Shown in pieces: positions 43,850-55,470 of a stretch of 64,000 nucleotides of DNA (position 1 is its first letter; each line of letters begins with the position of its first letter). Source of the stretch: Diabrotica undecimpunctata (Eukaryota; Arthropoda; Insecta; Coleoptera; Chrysomelidae); assembly GCF_040954645.1 (NCBI RefSeq), contig NC_092809.1:127585914-127649913 (forward strand), in the 5' to 3' direction. Made by a program: the position numbers and the translations under genes. Below the pieces are notes generated by a model. The model made no database searches and was not told the DNA's origin. It worked only from the letters and a program-made list of their open reading frames with translations.

Positions 43850-46239
43850 TTCTTTCTTATAACGAATATATTATATCAAACCAGCTAAAAGAAGGACTTG
43901 AATCGTGTTTTATTAGAATTTATGAAAATATTTTAATTGAAAAATAATGTTAAAAAATAAAAAATTTAGACATGACTTTAAATTATTATGTTTAATTTCA
44001 AATCGAGAGCTGTCATTCGTTTCTCGTAAAGTGTAGCACAAAACTGTATTGAGTTGTGGCATACTAGAATAAATAAAACACACTAAAAAAATTAAAAATT
44101 GAATTTGAAATGAATACAAAATGAATAACTTTTACAGTGAACAAGTGTGGCGGGGTACACAATTGTTCTTATGTTTTTTTAATAAAGGTGTAATAATTTT
44201 TTTTGTATTTTTGTAATTAAAGTTTTTTAATAAAAAACTCGAAAAATAGAGCTTTTTATTCTAGTTTTTATTAAAAAATAAAATTCAAAACGTATATCGT
44301 GGTCAAAGTAGTCAAATCAAAACGTACAAAAAGAAATATTTAAATAAAACTGAAATTTCCTGGGCAAAGTAGGCCATGTATACGGTATATATAATATGTG
44401 GTAATTTGAAAAATATCTAGATGTGATTCCTGCCTTTGGTTCGCTTGAGCCTTTAAGTGTGCTTTCAAATTACCATACGTAATGTTGAGAGCTAGGGTGG
44501 AGACTTATTTCTTTCCAATCTCGAAGAGGCTCTTAACACAAACAAAACGTTTATTTGTACTACAACTACATTACGTATTACAAATTATTGAGGCAGGTCC
44601 CTCGACCTAATCTACATATAGTAGTTTCAAATACAAAATATCCAATTTATACCTATCTAAACCGGCCACAGTCTGAGACACACACTTCTGATGTGTTTCG
44701 GTTTTGAATGATATAATATGGCAATTGTAAAATGTGTCGTAAGTGGGTTAATAAACTATTTACATAAAAATTATGTTTTAACAAGAGCATTATTTAAAAT
44801 TCTCCGGATAAAGGAAAAGCAAGTGGATACGTCACGTTATTATCGTTTGATTTTTACCAGATTTAATTAAATTTTTACAATTTAAATACTAAAATATTCG
44901 TACCTCTTTAAAAATCAAAAGTATAATAAAATTATACAGATATTTTATACCAAATAATTTAACTTATACCTACTAAATTTTGGGAAATTTTATATCGCTT
45001 CACCCTCTTTAATTTTATCCGAAGATAGCAGATGTTTCCATTTGACGCAATAACCTAATTCTCTGGCGCTTAACATTAAGAGACGGGAAGGTTAATTCCA
45101 TAATATAACTCCATCGACATTACCATTTCCTTTTCTTTCATTCTCAATTTGTTCCATTTACAAAAAAATCCATTGATCTCTCGTCCCTCGACATCAAGAG
45201 AAAGAAAATTCTTCGAAAACCGGGAGGCTATTTCTGAAAGGATGTCACGTAAAACGTAAAACATCAATTCAAAGTGGTGGTCAGGCAGGAAAAATGGGAG
45301 AAAAAAAGAAAAACCAGGTAATGCTCGTGTTCTAAACTGGTTCACCGATAATCCCCAAGGATAAATTAGTTGAGAGGATTTCTTGCATTAGAAATGAAAA
45401 GATCCGGATCAACTGTTGATATAAATGATGCTGGACGTTTGGTGTTTGTTACTGCCGGTTGGTATTTGAGGTTTCATTAAAAATAAAAATCCGGTATTTT
45501 ATAAATCCCATGTTTTTCTTTTTAAAGAGGAACAATTTATTTTTCAATACCTTTATAAGAAATACATAATATTTTAAATACAATTTCAATATATTAAACT
45601 ATTCCAGATTTTCATTAGATTTTATTAATTATTTTTTAATTAAATTTCAATTATTCTAAAAATAGTTTGCACCCAATTCTTTCTACAACTTAATATTCTT
45701 TTTAAATAATAACCCCTTAGTAGTGGCTACAAATTTTTGAAAACTAGTAGTAGCGTGCTTTAAAACACTATTTGATTAAGATTTAAAAAGTATAGTAACA
45801 TGTTACAAAATAATATAAAAAGTAAACTAATGTTATGAGCACTGGACATGAGACTAAAATAGCCCGGTCTGGTTATACAAAAATCATCGATTTCACGGCA
45901 AAATGTTTCGCAGATATCTGAAACTTTTAAGACATAGGTGGGGGTTACTAGATGACGAATAGATAAAAAGATACTCCTATTTTTACCTTGCGTTTTTTTT
46001 AAACAATAATTTATGGTCAGAATTTGATTTTTTATCTATAAGTTTTTTCCCTTATAATTTAAATAAACAATATTTATACCATTTTTTTATATCAAGAATA
46101 TATTTATTTTTCCGTTTTTTCAATTAAAATTGATAAATAATTTACGGAGATATTTGCAAAAAAGCAGTTTTTTTGCACTAATTTATAAATTTAATTAATT
46201 TTTTTATTAACAAAATAAAATGTTATTAATACATTTCAA
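43850..46239. other. AT-rich interval without supported genes
   Basis: No TE or host motif recognised. The 89-codon minus-strand open frame at 45076-45345 shows no conserved block. The words before 46240 are AT-rich and precede the inverted-repeat element. Confidence 0.4.
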
Positions 46240-46834
46240 CATTGAGGAATTACCGTCCTTTAAATTTGTGCGAAATTTTCCCCCGATCGGTCAAAAAGTT
46301 TAAAAGTTATTCAATTTGTTTATCCCTGGGACTAATTATTTAAACCATTGAACTTGCCCTATGGATGATGCTAGACACATTTAACAAATTTCATAGGATT
46401 TTTTAAGACTTATACTATCTCAGAAGTTAAATGAATATTCAGTTTTCATCAAAATTATTTACAAAATAAACGTTTGAAAAAGGGGTATGTTTTTTACTTA
46501 TAAACAATTGTAACAACTTCTATATTTTTCAAGCTACAGACTTGTATGTAAAACCATTAGATAGCTGGTAAAAAACTCACATTTAACAAAAAAATAAACC
46601 TTCTATGAATAATAGAAACGAAGTTAGCGACAATTTTTTTGTTAATTATATCTCCATTGTTTATAAACATTAAGAAGTAAAATTTGCACAAATTTTGAAT
46701 GAAAATCTAAACTTTATATTGAATTTTATAGCTATAAAATCCATCCAATTTTTCGAAACTTAAAACCTTTCGAAACGAAGTTACTTTCGAAAGATCGACA
46801 TAGGAAAGTGGAGGGGAAACTGTTTTAGCTCCTC
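46240..46834 (+). repeat. Left inverted repeat arm
   Basis: Inverted match to 48581-49180. The arms differ by scattered substitutions and small indels. The match runs inward as far as AGCTCC at 46829-46834. Confidence 0.65.
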
Positions 46835-46839
46835 GCTGC

Positions 46840-47930
46840 AAAATTTAATATTATGGCTGATTTATCATTCCAAAGCTTCAACAGTTCTATAGGAATTTCA
46901 TCAGGTCCATTTGCTTTTCCATTTTTGGCGTTTTTTATTGCATATTCTACTTCTTCTTTCAATATGTCTGGCCCAGTTGCATTGATTATCTGAGTTAAGT
47001 TGTTTCTATCGTCTTCAAATAGTTCATTCAGGTATTCTGTCCATCTTTTTATTTTATTCTCTAGATCTACAATAAGATTTTCATCTTTGTCTTTAAGTTT
47101 ACCTATTTGGCATTTCTTTATGCTTCCTGTTATCTCTTTTACTTTTTTGTGCATATTGAACGCATCGTACTTTTCCTCATAGGTTTCCATTTCTTCACAT
47201 TGTTCTTTAATCCACTCCTGTTTGGCTTCTTTTATTCTCTTTTTTATGTGTTTATTTATTTGTCTGGGTAATTCTAAATCTTTCTTCTTTGTTCCATCAA
47301 GTCTAGTATATCTTGTGTCATCCACCCCTTATTCTTTGTTGTTGTTTTTGTAAGATGTTTCGTTCCTGCTGTTTGTATAGCTGTATTTATGAACTTTAAT
47401 TTTTGGTTGACGTTGTTTGTATCGTTAATTTGTTGCTGCACTGAACGGAAGTTTTCATTTATTTCTTCTCCTATTTCTTGTCGTATATTTTTGTTTCTAA
47501 GTTTATTTAAATCTAGTGCCTTTCTGTGTGGTCTTCTAATCTTTTTTGGTCTTGCCTCTATCACAGTAACTACCGGGTTATAATCTGAGCCTATATCATC
47601 TCCTGGGTACGTCTTAGTACATTTAACAGCATTATGATACCTTCTTGCTATCATAATGTAGTCTATTTGATTTCTCACTATTTTTTCTTTGGTATGTTGT
47701 GGAGATGTCCATGTATATAACCGTCGAGGAGGTAATTTGAAAAAGGTATTTGTTATTACGAAGTCTTCACTTTGGCAAAATTGAATCAATCGATCTCCTC
47801 TGTCATTTCTGTTTCCAAGCCCATATTTTCCTACTTGTTCTCCTACCTTACCTTGACCCACCTTGGCATTAAGATCGCCCATTAATATGTTAATGTATGA
47901 AAAGACTGACTTAATAAGTGAAGACAAACA
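46840..47930 (-). pseudogene. RTE LINE fragment: endonuclease C-terminus to RT start
   Basis: Two overlapping minus frames (47927-47274 and 47325-46825) give the C-terminal half of an apurinic-type endonuclease: INILMGDLNAKVGQG, RLIQFCQSEDFVITNTFF, RRLYTWTSPQ, NQIDYIMIARRY and GSDYNPVVTVIE. Then comes the basic linker, VKEITGSIKKCQIGKLKDKD and RWTEYLNELFEDDR. The start of RT is NAKNGKANGPDEIPIELLKL followed by ILNF. A single frameshift lies near 47300. Both ends are cut: the endonuclease N-terminus is missing at ~47930 and RT stops at ~46845, where the inverted repeat arm begins. Apart from this it is well preserved. Confidence 0.8.
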
Positions 47931-48580
47931 ACCTGCAACAAAAAGGTTCAGACCTGACAGTGAAATCGAATAAATGAACCAAATTTTAACTTTTAAACCA
48001 ATGTATGTAAAGAAAATAAAAAAAGTAAAGTTTAATAAACATTGTAAAATTTAATAAGGCAAGTGATGAAAAAATCGACTTATTTTATCAAAGCAGTAAG
48101 GCAGATTAGATTAATATTGTATATCATATTTGTAAGAAAAATAAAATAAAAATCAATATTGTTAATTATAAAAATACAAACAATTATAATTAATATAAGG
48201 AATATAATAATATAATGTGTAAAAAATTACCTGAAATTTAATTTATAAAATATATAAGTATTATTACATCATTGATATAAAATGAAAAAACATATGTTGA
48301 TTTTGTGGGATTTTCCGAGATTTATGGGGGGTGAAAATTATGTCATCATTATTAATACTGCGACAGACTATTCGAGCAGATTAAAAAAAAGTAAGTATTT
48401 GGGGTGAATTTTAAATGGACTCAATTTTTCCCATATTTTCCGGCCAGTGAAAACTATGTAGTTATTCATATTTCGACTAGCTACCCCAGAATAAAAAAAA
48501 GAGGCTTGCAGATGCAAAGGAAGCCGAAATAATGTAAATTTTTCCTACGTGTTGCAATTTGAAGTTCAGATGCCGAAAAA
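47931..48580. other. AT-rich interior of the inverted-repeat element
   Basis: No coding motif. It may be the original internal sequence of the element before or beside the captured LINE piece. Confidence 0.4.
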
Positions 48581-49180
48581 AAAAACGGAGCTGAAACAGA
48601 TATCCTCTCCACTTTCCTATGTCGATCTTTCGAAAGTACCGTAGTTTCAAAAAATTAGATAAATTTTGTAGCTAGAAGTTTCAATATAAAGTTTAGATTG
48701 TCATTCAAAATTTGTGCAAATTTTACTTCTTAATGTTTATAAACAATGGAGATATGTTTTTTTTTTAAATAGTCACTAACTTCGTTCCTATTGGTCATAG
48801 AAGGTTTTTTATTTTTTAATGTGAGCTTTTTTACCAGCTATCCAATGGTTTTACGTACAAGTCTGTAGCTTGAAAAATATAAAAGTTATTACAATTGTTT
48901 ATAAGTAAAAAACATGCCCTTTTTTCAAACATTTATTTTGTAAATAATTTCAATGAAAACTCAATATGCATTTAACTTCTGAGATAGTCTAAGTCTTAAA
49001 GAATCCTATGAAATTTGCTGAATGTGTCTAGCATCATGCATAGGGCAAGCTCAATAGTTTAAATAATTAGCCTCAGGGATAAACAAATTAAATAACTTAT
49101 AAAATATTTGACGGATCGGGGGGAAATTTCGCACAAATCTAAAAGATGGTAATTCCTTGATGTTTAAATAAACGACTGAG
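48581..49180 (-). repeat. Right inverted repeat arm
   Basis: Inverted partner of 46240-46834. The outer end fades into A/T-rich sequence near 49180, so the exact terminus is unresolved. Confidence 0.65.
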
Positions 49181-49442
49181 ATAAAAAGCCGAGATACTTT
49201 TTTTTTATTTAAAATCAACGATTTTTTTTTAAATAAGAATCAAAAAAAAATTTCCGGAGCAAAAAAAATGATTTTTTGAATTGTTTAAAAAATTATTTAA
49301 ACAATTTCTGTCCAAAAATTTCATCTGGCACCCTTAAGATTCGTTTAATGGGGAAATTACAATATAAAATAAATACATTATAGCAATATTGTTGAATTAT
49401 AAATTAATCCAAAATTCGATCGAAGAACTTCAAAATTTTTAA

Positions 49443-51826
49443 CCCGCCGTCACCCAGGTGGGGTCTAACCCCCAACACACTTAGAACTAGCATAATTCTA
49501 TGGTTAATACATGGATGTTTTATTGGTTGCCTATAGCTTTTTAAAACATGTTGCCGTTGGGTATTCTGAACCAATTTCAGTTGTAAGTTAATCATCAAAG
49601 TGAGTACAGTATTCTGCAATTCGATTTGACTCCACCTGGATGACGAAGACACAATTTTAATTCGCGAGGTAATTAAGACAATTTTAATTCGTAGCGTTAT
49701 TTGTTGTACATATAAATTTTTTCTTTAGAATGAATTACAAAAAAGAACAAGCCAAACTATTGGTACTTTGGCAGGAACTCGAAGATGATGAGTACGAAAT
49801 TATGGACTCTGACGATGAAAACGAAATTTATCACATAAGTAATCAGTCTAATGATGAACAAAATAAAGAAATTGAGGAACTAGAAATGTTGGAATCTGAA
49901 AATAAGCGAACAGAAAATAAAAAAATATCCTTATTATTTAGGTAGGGATTCCAAAACAAAATTGAGAAAACACCATAGTAATAAAGTAGTTAGAACGAGG
50001 GCAGGGAACATAATTTAGAACTTACCAGGATCCAAACCACATGCTAAAAACGCTAAGACTCTTTTAGATTGCTGGCTTCTTTTTTTTTATCAAGAAATGC
50101 TTGAAGGTATCACGGTGTACACCAATATATTGATAGATAAAAAAGCGTTAGCCTACAAAGAAAAAAGCATATTGTAGCAGGACCAATATTGTTGAAATAA
50201 AGGCATTATTTGGTCTCCTCTACCTAGCGGGTGTATATGGAAATGGTCATCGTAATATAAAAGATCTTTGACGAACAAATGGTACAGGAATCGATATATT
50301 TCGTTCAGTGATGGCACTTAATAGATTTACAGTTTTATTGCAGTGCTTACGTTTCGATAATGTAGAAAATCGAATGAAAGGCACTAGTCCGATAAGTTGG
50401 CTCCTATTAGGGCAGTTTTTAAAAAAATTGTCGCAAATTGTCAACAAGCTTACTCATTAGGACAGTACTTGACTATTGACGAGAAGTTAGAGTCTTTTCG
50501 TGGGCGTTGCGCATTCCGGCAGTATATTCCGAACAAGCCCGCGAAATACGGAATAGAAATTCAGGCCCTAGTCGACTCCCGTACTTTTTATGTTTTTAAT
50601 ATAGAAATTTATGCAGGGACCCAGCCAGATGAGCCGTACCAAATAAGCAATAAACCTATTGATATTGTCCAAAGACTGATAGCACCAATTTCAGGTAAAA
50701 ATCAAAATATCAGTTTCGATAATTTCGTATACTTCTTACAAACTTGTGAAAATTTTGCATGAACGGCATGGTTTAACTTCAGTAGGAACTCTGAGGAAAA
50801 ACAAGCAAGAGATTCCCCCAGAACTTATACAGATTAAGAAGAGGCAACCACAGTCCTCGGTAATCGAATTTCAGGAACATATAACTATGGTATCCTTTGT
50901 ACAAAAAAAGGGAAAAACGTGATTTCATTGTTATCACTTCATCACGATGATGGAATAGATAAATCTACCGACGAGAAACTTTTACCAGAAATAATAAGTT
51001 TCTATAACTTTACAAAAGGAGCGATTGATACGGTGTATGAGTTGACAGGAAGTTACAGTGTAGCTCGTAATTGTAGAAGGTGGCCACCTTCTTTTTTTCA
51101 CTAATGGACAGAGCTGGAATCAACAGCTAGGTAATTTACAGAACAAACACTAGTGACTATTCAAAAAAACGTCGTATATTCCTGGCAGATCTGGGATTAG
51201 CATTAGTTACGCAATTATGGAAGAACGAAAGAGTAATCCGCGACTTACAAAACATTTACGATCCAAAATAGTTCAAGTTTTGGGAGAAAGTGACCAAGCT
51301 CCACCAAAAAAGCAACGTACGGGACGTGGACGGTGTCAAAAGTGTTCCAGAAAATCTGACCGGAAAACTAAACAAACGTGCGATTAATGCCAAAATTTTT
51401 ATTGTTTAGATCACCTTCATCGCATTTGCGACGAATGTATCCAGTTTCGAAACTCCTAACTTTTTTCAAGCTTGGATATCCAATGTCCTGTTTTTTTATA
51501 TTTTTATTTGAACCTTTTTAAAAAACTTTTTTAGCAAATCTCTTATTTTGAATTATTTTCTTTTGTTTGTGAATTTTTTATATATCTAGTGTTTTTTGTT
51601 TGTAGGAATTTTATTATTTTGCAAATTTTACCTAATACACAGTTAATTTTAATCCAGTGGTAAAAGCTGCTGTTATTTATGAAAACTTAGATAGTAAAAT
51701 AAGATATTTAAAAAAATAAATTCGTGTTCAAAATGTTTGTTGAGTTTTTCCAATCAATTTAAAATGGGATCAATAATACCCGACTTGGGTTATTATACAC
51801 ACATTTTTCACCTAGGAGACGCCGGG
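49443..51826 (+). mobile_element. piggyBac element (copy D) with TTAA duplications
   Basis: Left end CCCGCCGTCACCCAGGTG (49443-49460) and right end CACCTAGGAGACGCCGGG (51809-51826) are inverted repeats matching at 15 of 18 positions. TTAA lies outside each (49439-49442 and 51827-51830). Unit length is 2,384 bp, with a plus-strand transposase pseudogene between. Palindromic words sit just inside both ends: GGGGTCTAACCCC at 49460-49472, and ATAATACCC with GGGTTATTAT around GACTT at 51773-51796. Confidence 0.82.
49730..51470 (+). pseudogene. piggyBac transposase (copy D)
   Basis: Starts at an ATG (49730) with an acidic N-terminus (EDDEYEIMDSDDENEIYHIS, 71 codons open), then broken frames to 50390. 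Next comes an open stretch, SDKLAPIRAVFKKIVANCQQ and YLTIDEKLESFRGRCAFRQY (first Asp), IPNKPAKYGIEIQALVDSRT, NIEIYAGTQPDEPYQISNKP, then ISFDNFVYF (second Asp). After further breaks come NVISLLSLHHDDGIDKSTDE, NFTKGAIDTVYELTGSYSVA (third Asp), RRIFLADLGLALV, and a final Cys cluster around 51330-51440. All main piggyBac blocks are there in order, but with many frame changes. Confidence 0.8.
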
Positions 51827-52123
51827 TTAAGACAACTTAAAAAATAAAGTATCTTACTTACATTAAAGTTTTATAGATTATTGGACATACCTGAAACAAA
51901 AACCGAACATTAGTAAATATTGTAATGCTTATAATATGATTATAGATTAAATACTTAAAAAAACTATTATATAGTTAATTTCTCAAATGATCATATCCGT
52001 AATATAGTAGACAAAAGGTTATAAACAAATTAAAACCGAGTTTACATTTGAAAAAATTAAAGATAAAACATAATGGATTAAAAAAAAAACAAAAAATTTC
52101 TTCACGGTGGGGATTCAGATATA

Positions 52124-52345
52124 CAGTAGGGCTTTCGCAAATCTGGACTCATTCGTGTTCGGTGACCGCTGTAATCCGGCCGAGTAATCTGGTTCGCGTG
52201 CGGGTGTTGATGTGGCGGCTACCGTGAGCCAACCTGTAGTAGCCTGCAGTCGTAGTCAGTAGTTTGTTTATCGCATTTCATGATGGTACAGTGTCAATTC
52301 AGCGCGCTCGATAACATCATGGAGCCGCAACGTATACGTTCAACA
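52124..52345 (+). mobile_element. Tigger/pogo element, 5' end
   Basis: Starts with CAGTAGGGCTTTCGCAAATC after a TA dinucleotide, followed by TGTAATCCGGCCGAGTAATC and related words. This looks like the CAGT-plus-'aatccgg' terminal design of Tigger/pogo elements. The segment is GC-richer than the flanks. It is cut at the TTAA (52346-52349) where piggyBac E begins. The matching transposase resumes at about 53865. I did not find the 3' inverted end, which may have been lost beside the AT microsatellite. Confidence 0.5.
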
Positions 52346-52349
52346 TTAA

Positions 52350-53860
52350 CCCTTAGTTAGTGTTCTGAGGTATACCATAGCCCAAGTACTCCTTTTAATA
52401 CTATAAAATCGAAACTATATGAAATAGCGCCTAGTAGCTATAGTGTCTGCATGCTTTCTCGCGATGACCTTGTTGGCAACTTTCCATTCAATTTTAGTTT
52501 CAATTAGGACTTAAAACGATGATTGACGGAGAAGAATCTGAGGAAAAACAAACCGCATTAGAAAGTAAAGAGACAATAATATTGGATAAAAAGGTTCAAT
52601 GAGAGATAGAAGGGAATCTGAAGAAGTGGAAACTGAAAAAGAATGTGAACTTTTAAGCAGTTTAGAAAGTGGTAGTGATATTAATGGTAAGAGATACTTT
52701 TTAGGTAAAGACAAATTAAAGTTGTTCAAGCCTCCAAAGAACAAAAAAGTGAAAATTTAATTACATATTTGGTGTAAGAGGAATAGCAAGAAAAAAGTGT
52801 AGATTTCTTGATTCTTGGTTGTTATTCATTACAGAAGAAATTTTAGATGATATTGTTGACTACACAAATGTAAAATTACCGGCAAATGTCCTACATTACG
52901 ATGCACGACATCAGTATTTAGTCAAATAGACTGAAAACAAAGAAATCAAAGCTGTTATAGACCTGCTCTATTTGACGAGACTTTATAGACAAAATATTTC
53001 AGAAGTTAACATTGTTGTGACAAAAATGTCACAACAAAGATATTATATTTGGTTGCAATGTTTGCAATTCGATCAATATTGCGATAATTAGAGGATTATT
53101 TGATCAATTCTTTGACAACTATAAGACACACTATATACCAAGTCAACATCTTACCATAGACGAAAAACTAGAATCATTCAGGGGACGTGTGTTATTTCTT
53201 CAACACATAACGAGTAAGCCAGAAAAGTATGGGTTAAAAGTATTTGCGGAAACATGGAAGTTTACGTCGCGTCGACACACAGCCAGAAGGACCTTTTCTA
53301 GAAAGTAACAATCAGCAAACATAGTTAAACGTTTGATTGGGGCAGTTACTGGTACTAAACGGAATATTACTTTCAATAACTGGTTTACCAGATATTCGCT
53401 TATGATCAATCTACTTCAGACTCATCATCTTACATCGGTTGGAACAGTTAAAAAATATATATTTTTTTCTATTTCTAACAGCACTTCTGAGCACACGAGA
53501 AAGAAAAATTCAAAATTTGCATTCAAAGAAGATATAACGGCTGTCTCATTTGTGCCAAAAAAGTCAAAAAATGTAATTTTTTTTTCTACATTGCATCATG
53601 ATGATACTATAATCGAAGAAACTGGCGAAAAGAAATTACCTGAAATATGGATGAGTTATTTGCAGCGTATCAAAAATCTAGCCGTTGTTGGACTTTGACA
53701 CTATTTTTTTTCGTTTTTGAATACAGCTAGAGTGAATGCTAAAGTCATATATAAAACAAATACAAAAAACTTTAATTAAAAAAGGCTAATTTTTTTAAAA
53801 GAACTAGATATGCATCTGATTTCTGAGTTTCGAAACCAACGAAGACAAAACTCTATTTGC
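52350..53860 (+). pseudogene. piggyBac transposase (copy E), nested and 3'-truncated
   Basis: TTAA at 52346 is followed by CCCTTAGTTAG, a piggyBac-like start, with palindrome GGTATACC at 52369-52376. Coding blocks in broken frames: DGEESEEKQTALESK (52527), RFLDSWLLFITEEILDDIVD (52800), IKAVIDLLYLTRLYR (52950), the TIDEKLESFRGRVLFLQHIT region (53155), VKRLIGAVTGTKRNITFNNW-like sequence (53325; second Asp replaced by Asn), NLLQTHHLTSVGTVK, FVPKKSKNVIFFSTLHHDDT, and FLKELDMHLISEFRNQRRQN (53790-53850). The C-terminal Cys module and right end are missing. Homology passes straight into the Tigger transposase. Confidence 0.7.
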
Positions 53861-53864
53861 AACA

Positions 53865-55178
53865 AACACGATAACATGTTCCTGTAAGTGGTGATATAAT
53901 TTGTGAGAAAGCTCGTGTTTTTTATTGCCAAATTACAAACTCCAATATCAAGTTTAATATAAGCCGGGGATAGTTAGACAAATTTAAAAAACGCCACGAA
54001 GTAAGACGTTTAAAAATGACAAGTAAAAAACTATCCAATGATGAATCTGCTATCAGACCATTCCAACTAGAGTTATAGAAAGGTATTAGAGAAAAAAATT
54101 AACAGCGAAACAAGGGCACAATATTGACCAATCTGTTTTGTACTGGCGATCATTAATCGATCAACTTTTGCTCTGCCAATCAACCTCTGCCAATGAGAAG
54201 TCGACTTCTGGAAGGAAAAGGATGAAGATGAGAGTGACATTCATTTCTTGTGCAAATACGGGTAGAACCCATACATTTCAAATTCTTGTTGTCGTAAAAT
54301 CAAAAACCCACGGGCATTTATATCAACATGTCTTCCTGTTTGTTATCGTGTACAAAAAAATGCTTGGATTACGAAAGATATGTTTCTTGAGTGGTTTGAA
54401 ACCGAAGTTGTTCCCGCGGTCCATCGTCATCTTTTTTTTTCTTTTAATTTGCCTTCTCGGACACTTTTATTGTTAGCAAATGGTCCTGAGCATCCATCAG
54501 CAGATAAACTTATCTCCGAAGACGAGACTATTTTTGCAATGTTCCTGCCAGCTAACACTACGGCCTGTATACAACCAATGGATCAGAACGTTATACGAAA
54601 TGTGAAGTTACATACATAACCACAAATCATTTTCTCGCACACTCATCTTGCATTATGTACTGACAACCTCACTGACACTTTAAAAGACAGTTTTTTTTTG
54701 GCTAATTGCTGGGCCGTTGTTAAGGCATCCCGAATTAACTTATCATGAAAGAATTTGCACCCTGAATTTCTGACTAATAATAATAAACCAAAAGATGAGG
54801 TTCCCTTAGCCCAGATTTTTAATAAGCCAAAGGGACCCAATGATCCTCAAACAAGTGAGGAAGAAAAGCTCAATAATGCGCTTTTGGTGGTGCCGAAAGT
54901 GAGGTACAAAGATATGAAGTGTTATAACTGATGAGGAAATTGTGCGAGCGGCTATGTATAAGCAAGATGAGGACAATAGCGTTGAAGTTTTCGCCTCTAA
55001 AAAAGTTGGTAGTTCAGAGACAGCAGGAGCTTTCAACACAGCTTTAAAATGGACTATAGAAAACGAATTTGATAGCCACGAAATTAGGTTTCTCCATCGG
55101 AATATAGATCCGGTTTTTGAAATAAAGTGCGCCAATTATAAACAGAAGAGCATTACAGATTTTTTCAAGAAAAATTAA
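53865..55178 (+). pseudogene. Tigger/jerky-like (pogo, DDE_1) transposase
   Basis: Begins inside the CENP-B-type DNA-binding domain: VPVSGDIICEKARVFYCQI, NISRG, a TAG replacing the conserved Trp, LDKFKKRHEVRRLKM. DDE part: SVLYWRSLIDQ (54135), GRKRMKMRVTFISCANTGRT, MFLEWFETEVVPAVHRHLFF, LLLLANGPEHPSADKL (54465-54515; the usual Asp reads Asn), FLPANTTACIQPMDQNVIRN (54540-54600; third Asp), then a tail ending KWTIENEFDSHEIRFLHRNI and KQKSITDFFKKN. Order and spacing are those of Tigger/jerky proteins. Six or so frame breaks. Only the N-terminal helix-turn-helix is missing, displaced by piggyBac E. Confidence 0.75.
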
Positions 55179-55346
55179 CTAATGTTTTATTTGAACTCAG
55201 TGTTTTTCTTACATGGTTGTTTTTTTTTGAATATTTTGATTTTGTTTTCTTTATACTGTAATTTAAAAATCACTTAAAGAAACTAAAGTTAAACATAAAT
55301 GTGTTGTTACTGTTTGGCAGGTAGCAAGTATGACATACTATAATCT

Positions 55347-55348
<2 letters not shown>

Positions 55349-55444
<96 letters not shown>

Positions 55445-55445
55445 A
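55349..55445. repeat. (AT)n microsatellite with (GTAT)n edge
   Basis: About 80 bases of pure alternating AT, followed by ATGTATGTATGTATATG. A likely site of slippage and of assembly length error. Confidence 0.9.
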
Positions 55446-55470
55446 TGCACGAATTCGTTAATTTGCTTTT

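Larger units (their letters stand above)
46240..49180. mobile_element. Inverted-repeat element carrying a LINE fragment
   Basis: 46240-46834 and 48581-49180 are inverted copies of each other, aligned by eye over most of their ~590 bp. Shared words include GGAAAGTGGAG/CTCCACTTTCC, CATTGTTTATAAACATTAAG and TACAGACTTGTA. Between them lie an RTE-type LINE fragment (46840-47930) and ~650 bp of AT-rich DNA. The LINE homology ends within about ten bases of the inner edge of the left arm. The unit is about 2.9 kb. The enzyme family and target duplication are unknown. A long-TIR DNA element that captured LINE DNA fits best. Confidence 0.65.

Noticed and set aside
45076..45345. 89-codon minus-strand open frame as a gene
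   Set aside because: No conserved block, no context, and a composition like random AT-rich sequence.
55300..55350. 3' terminal repeat of the Tigger element in TATAATCTGGATAT
   Set aside because: Only ATCTGG matches the proposed left end CAGTAGGGCTTTCGCAAATC and the bases after it, which is too little to claim.
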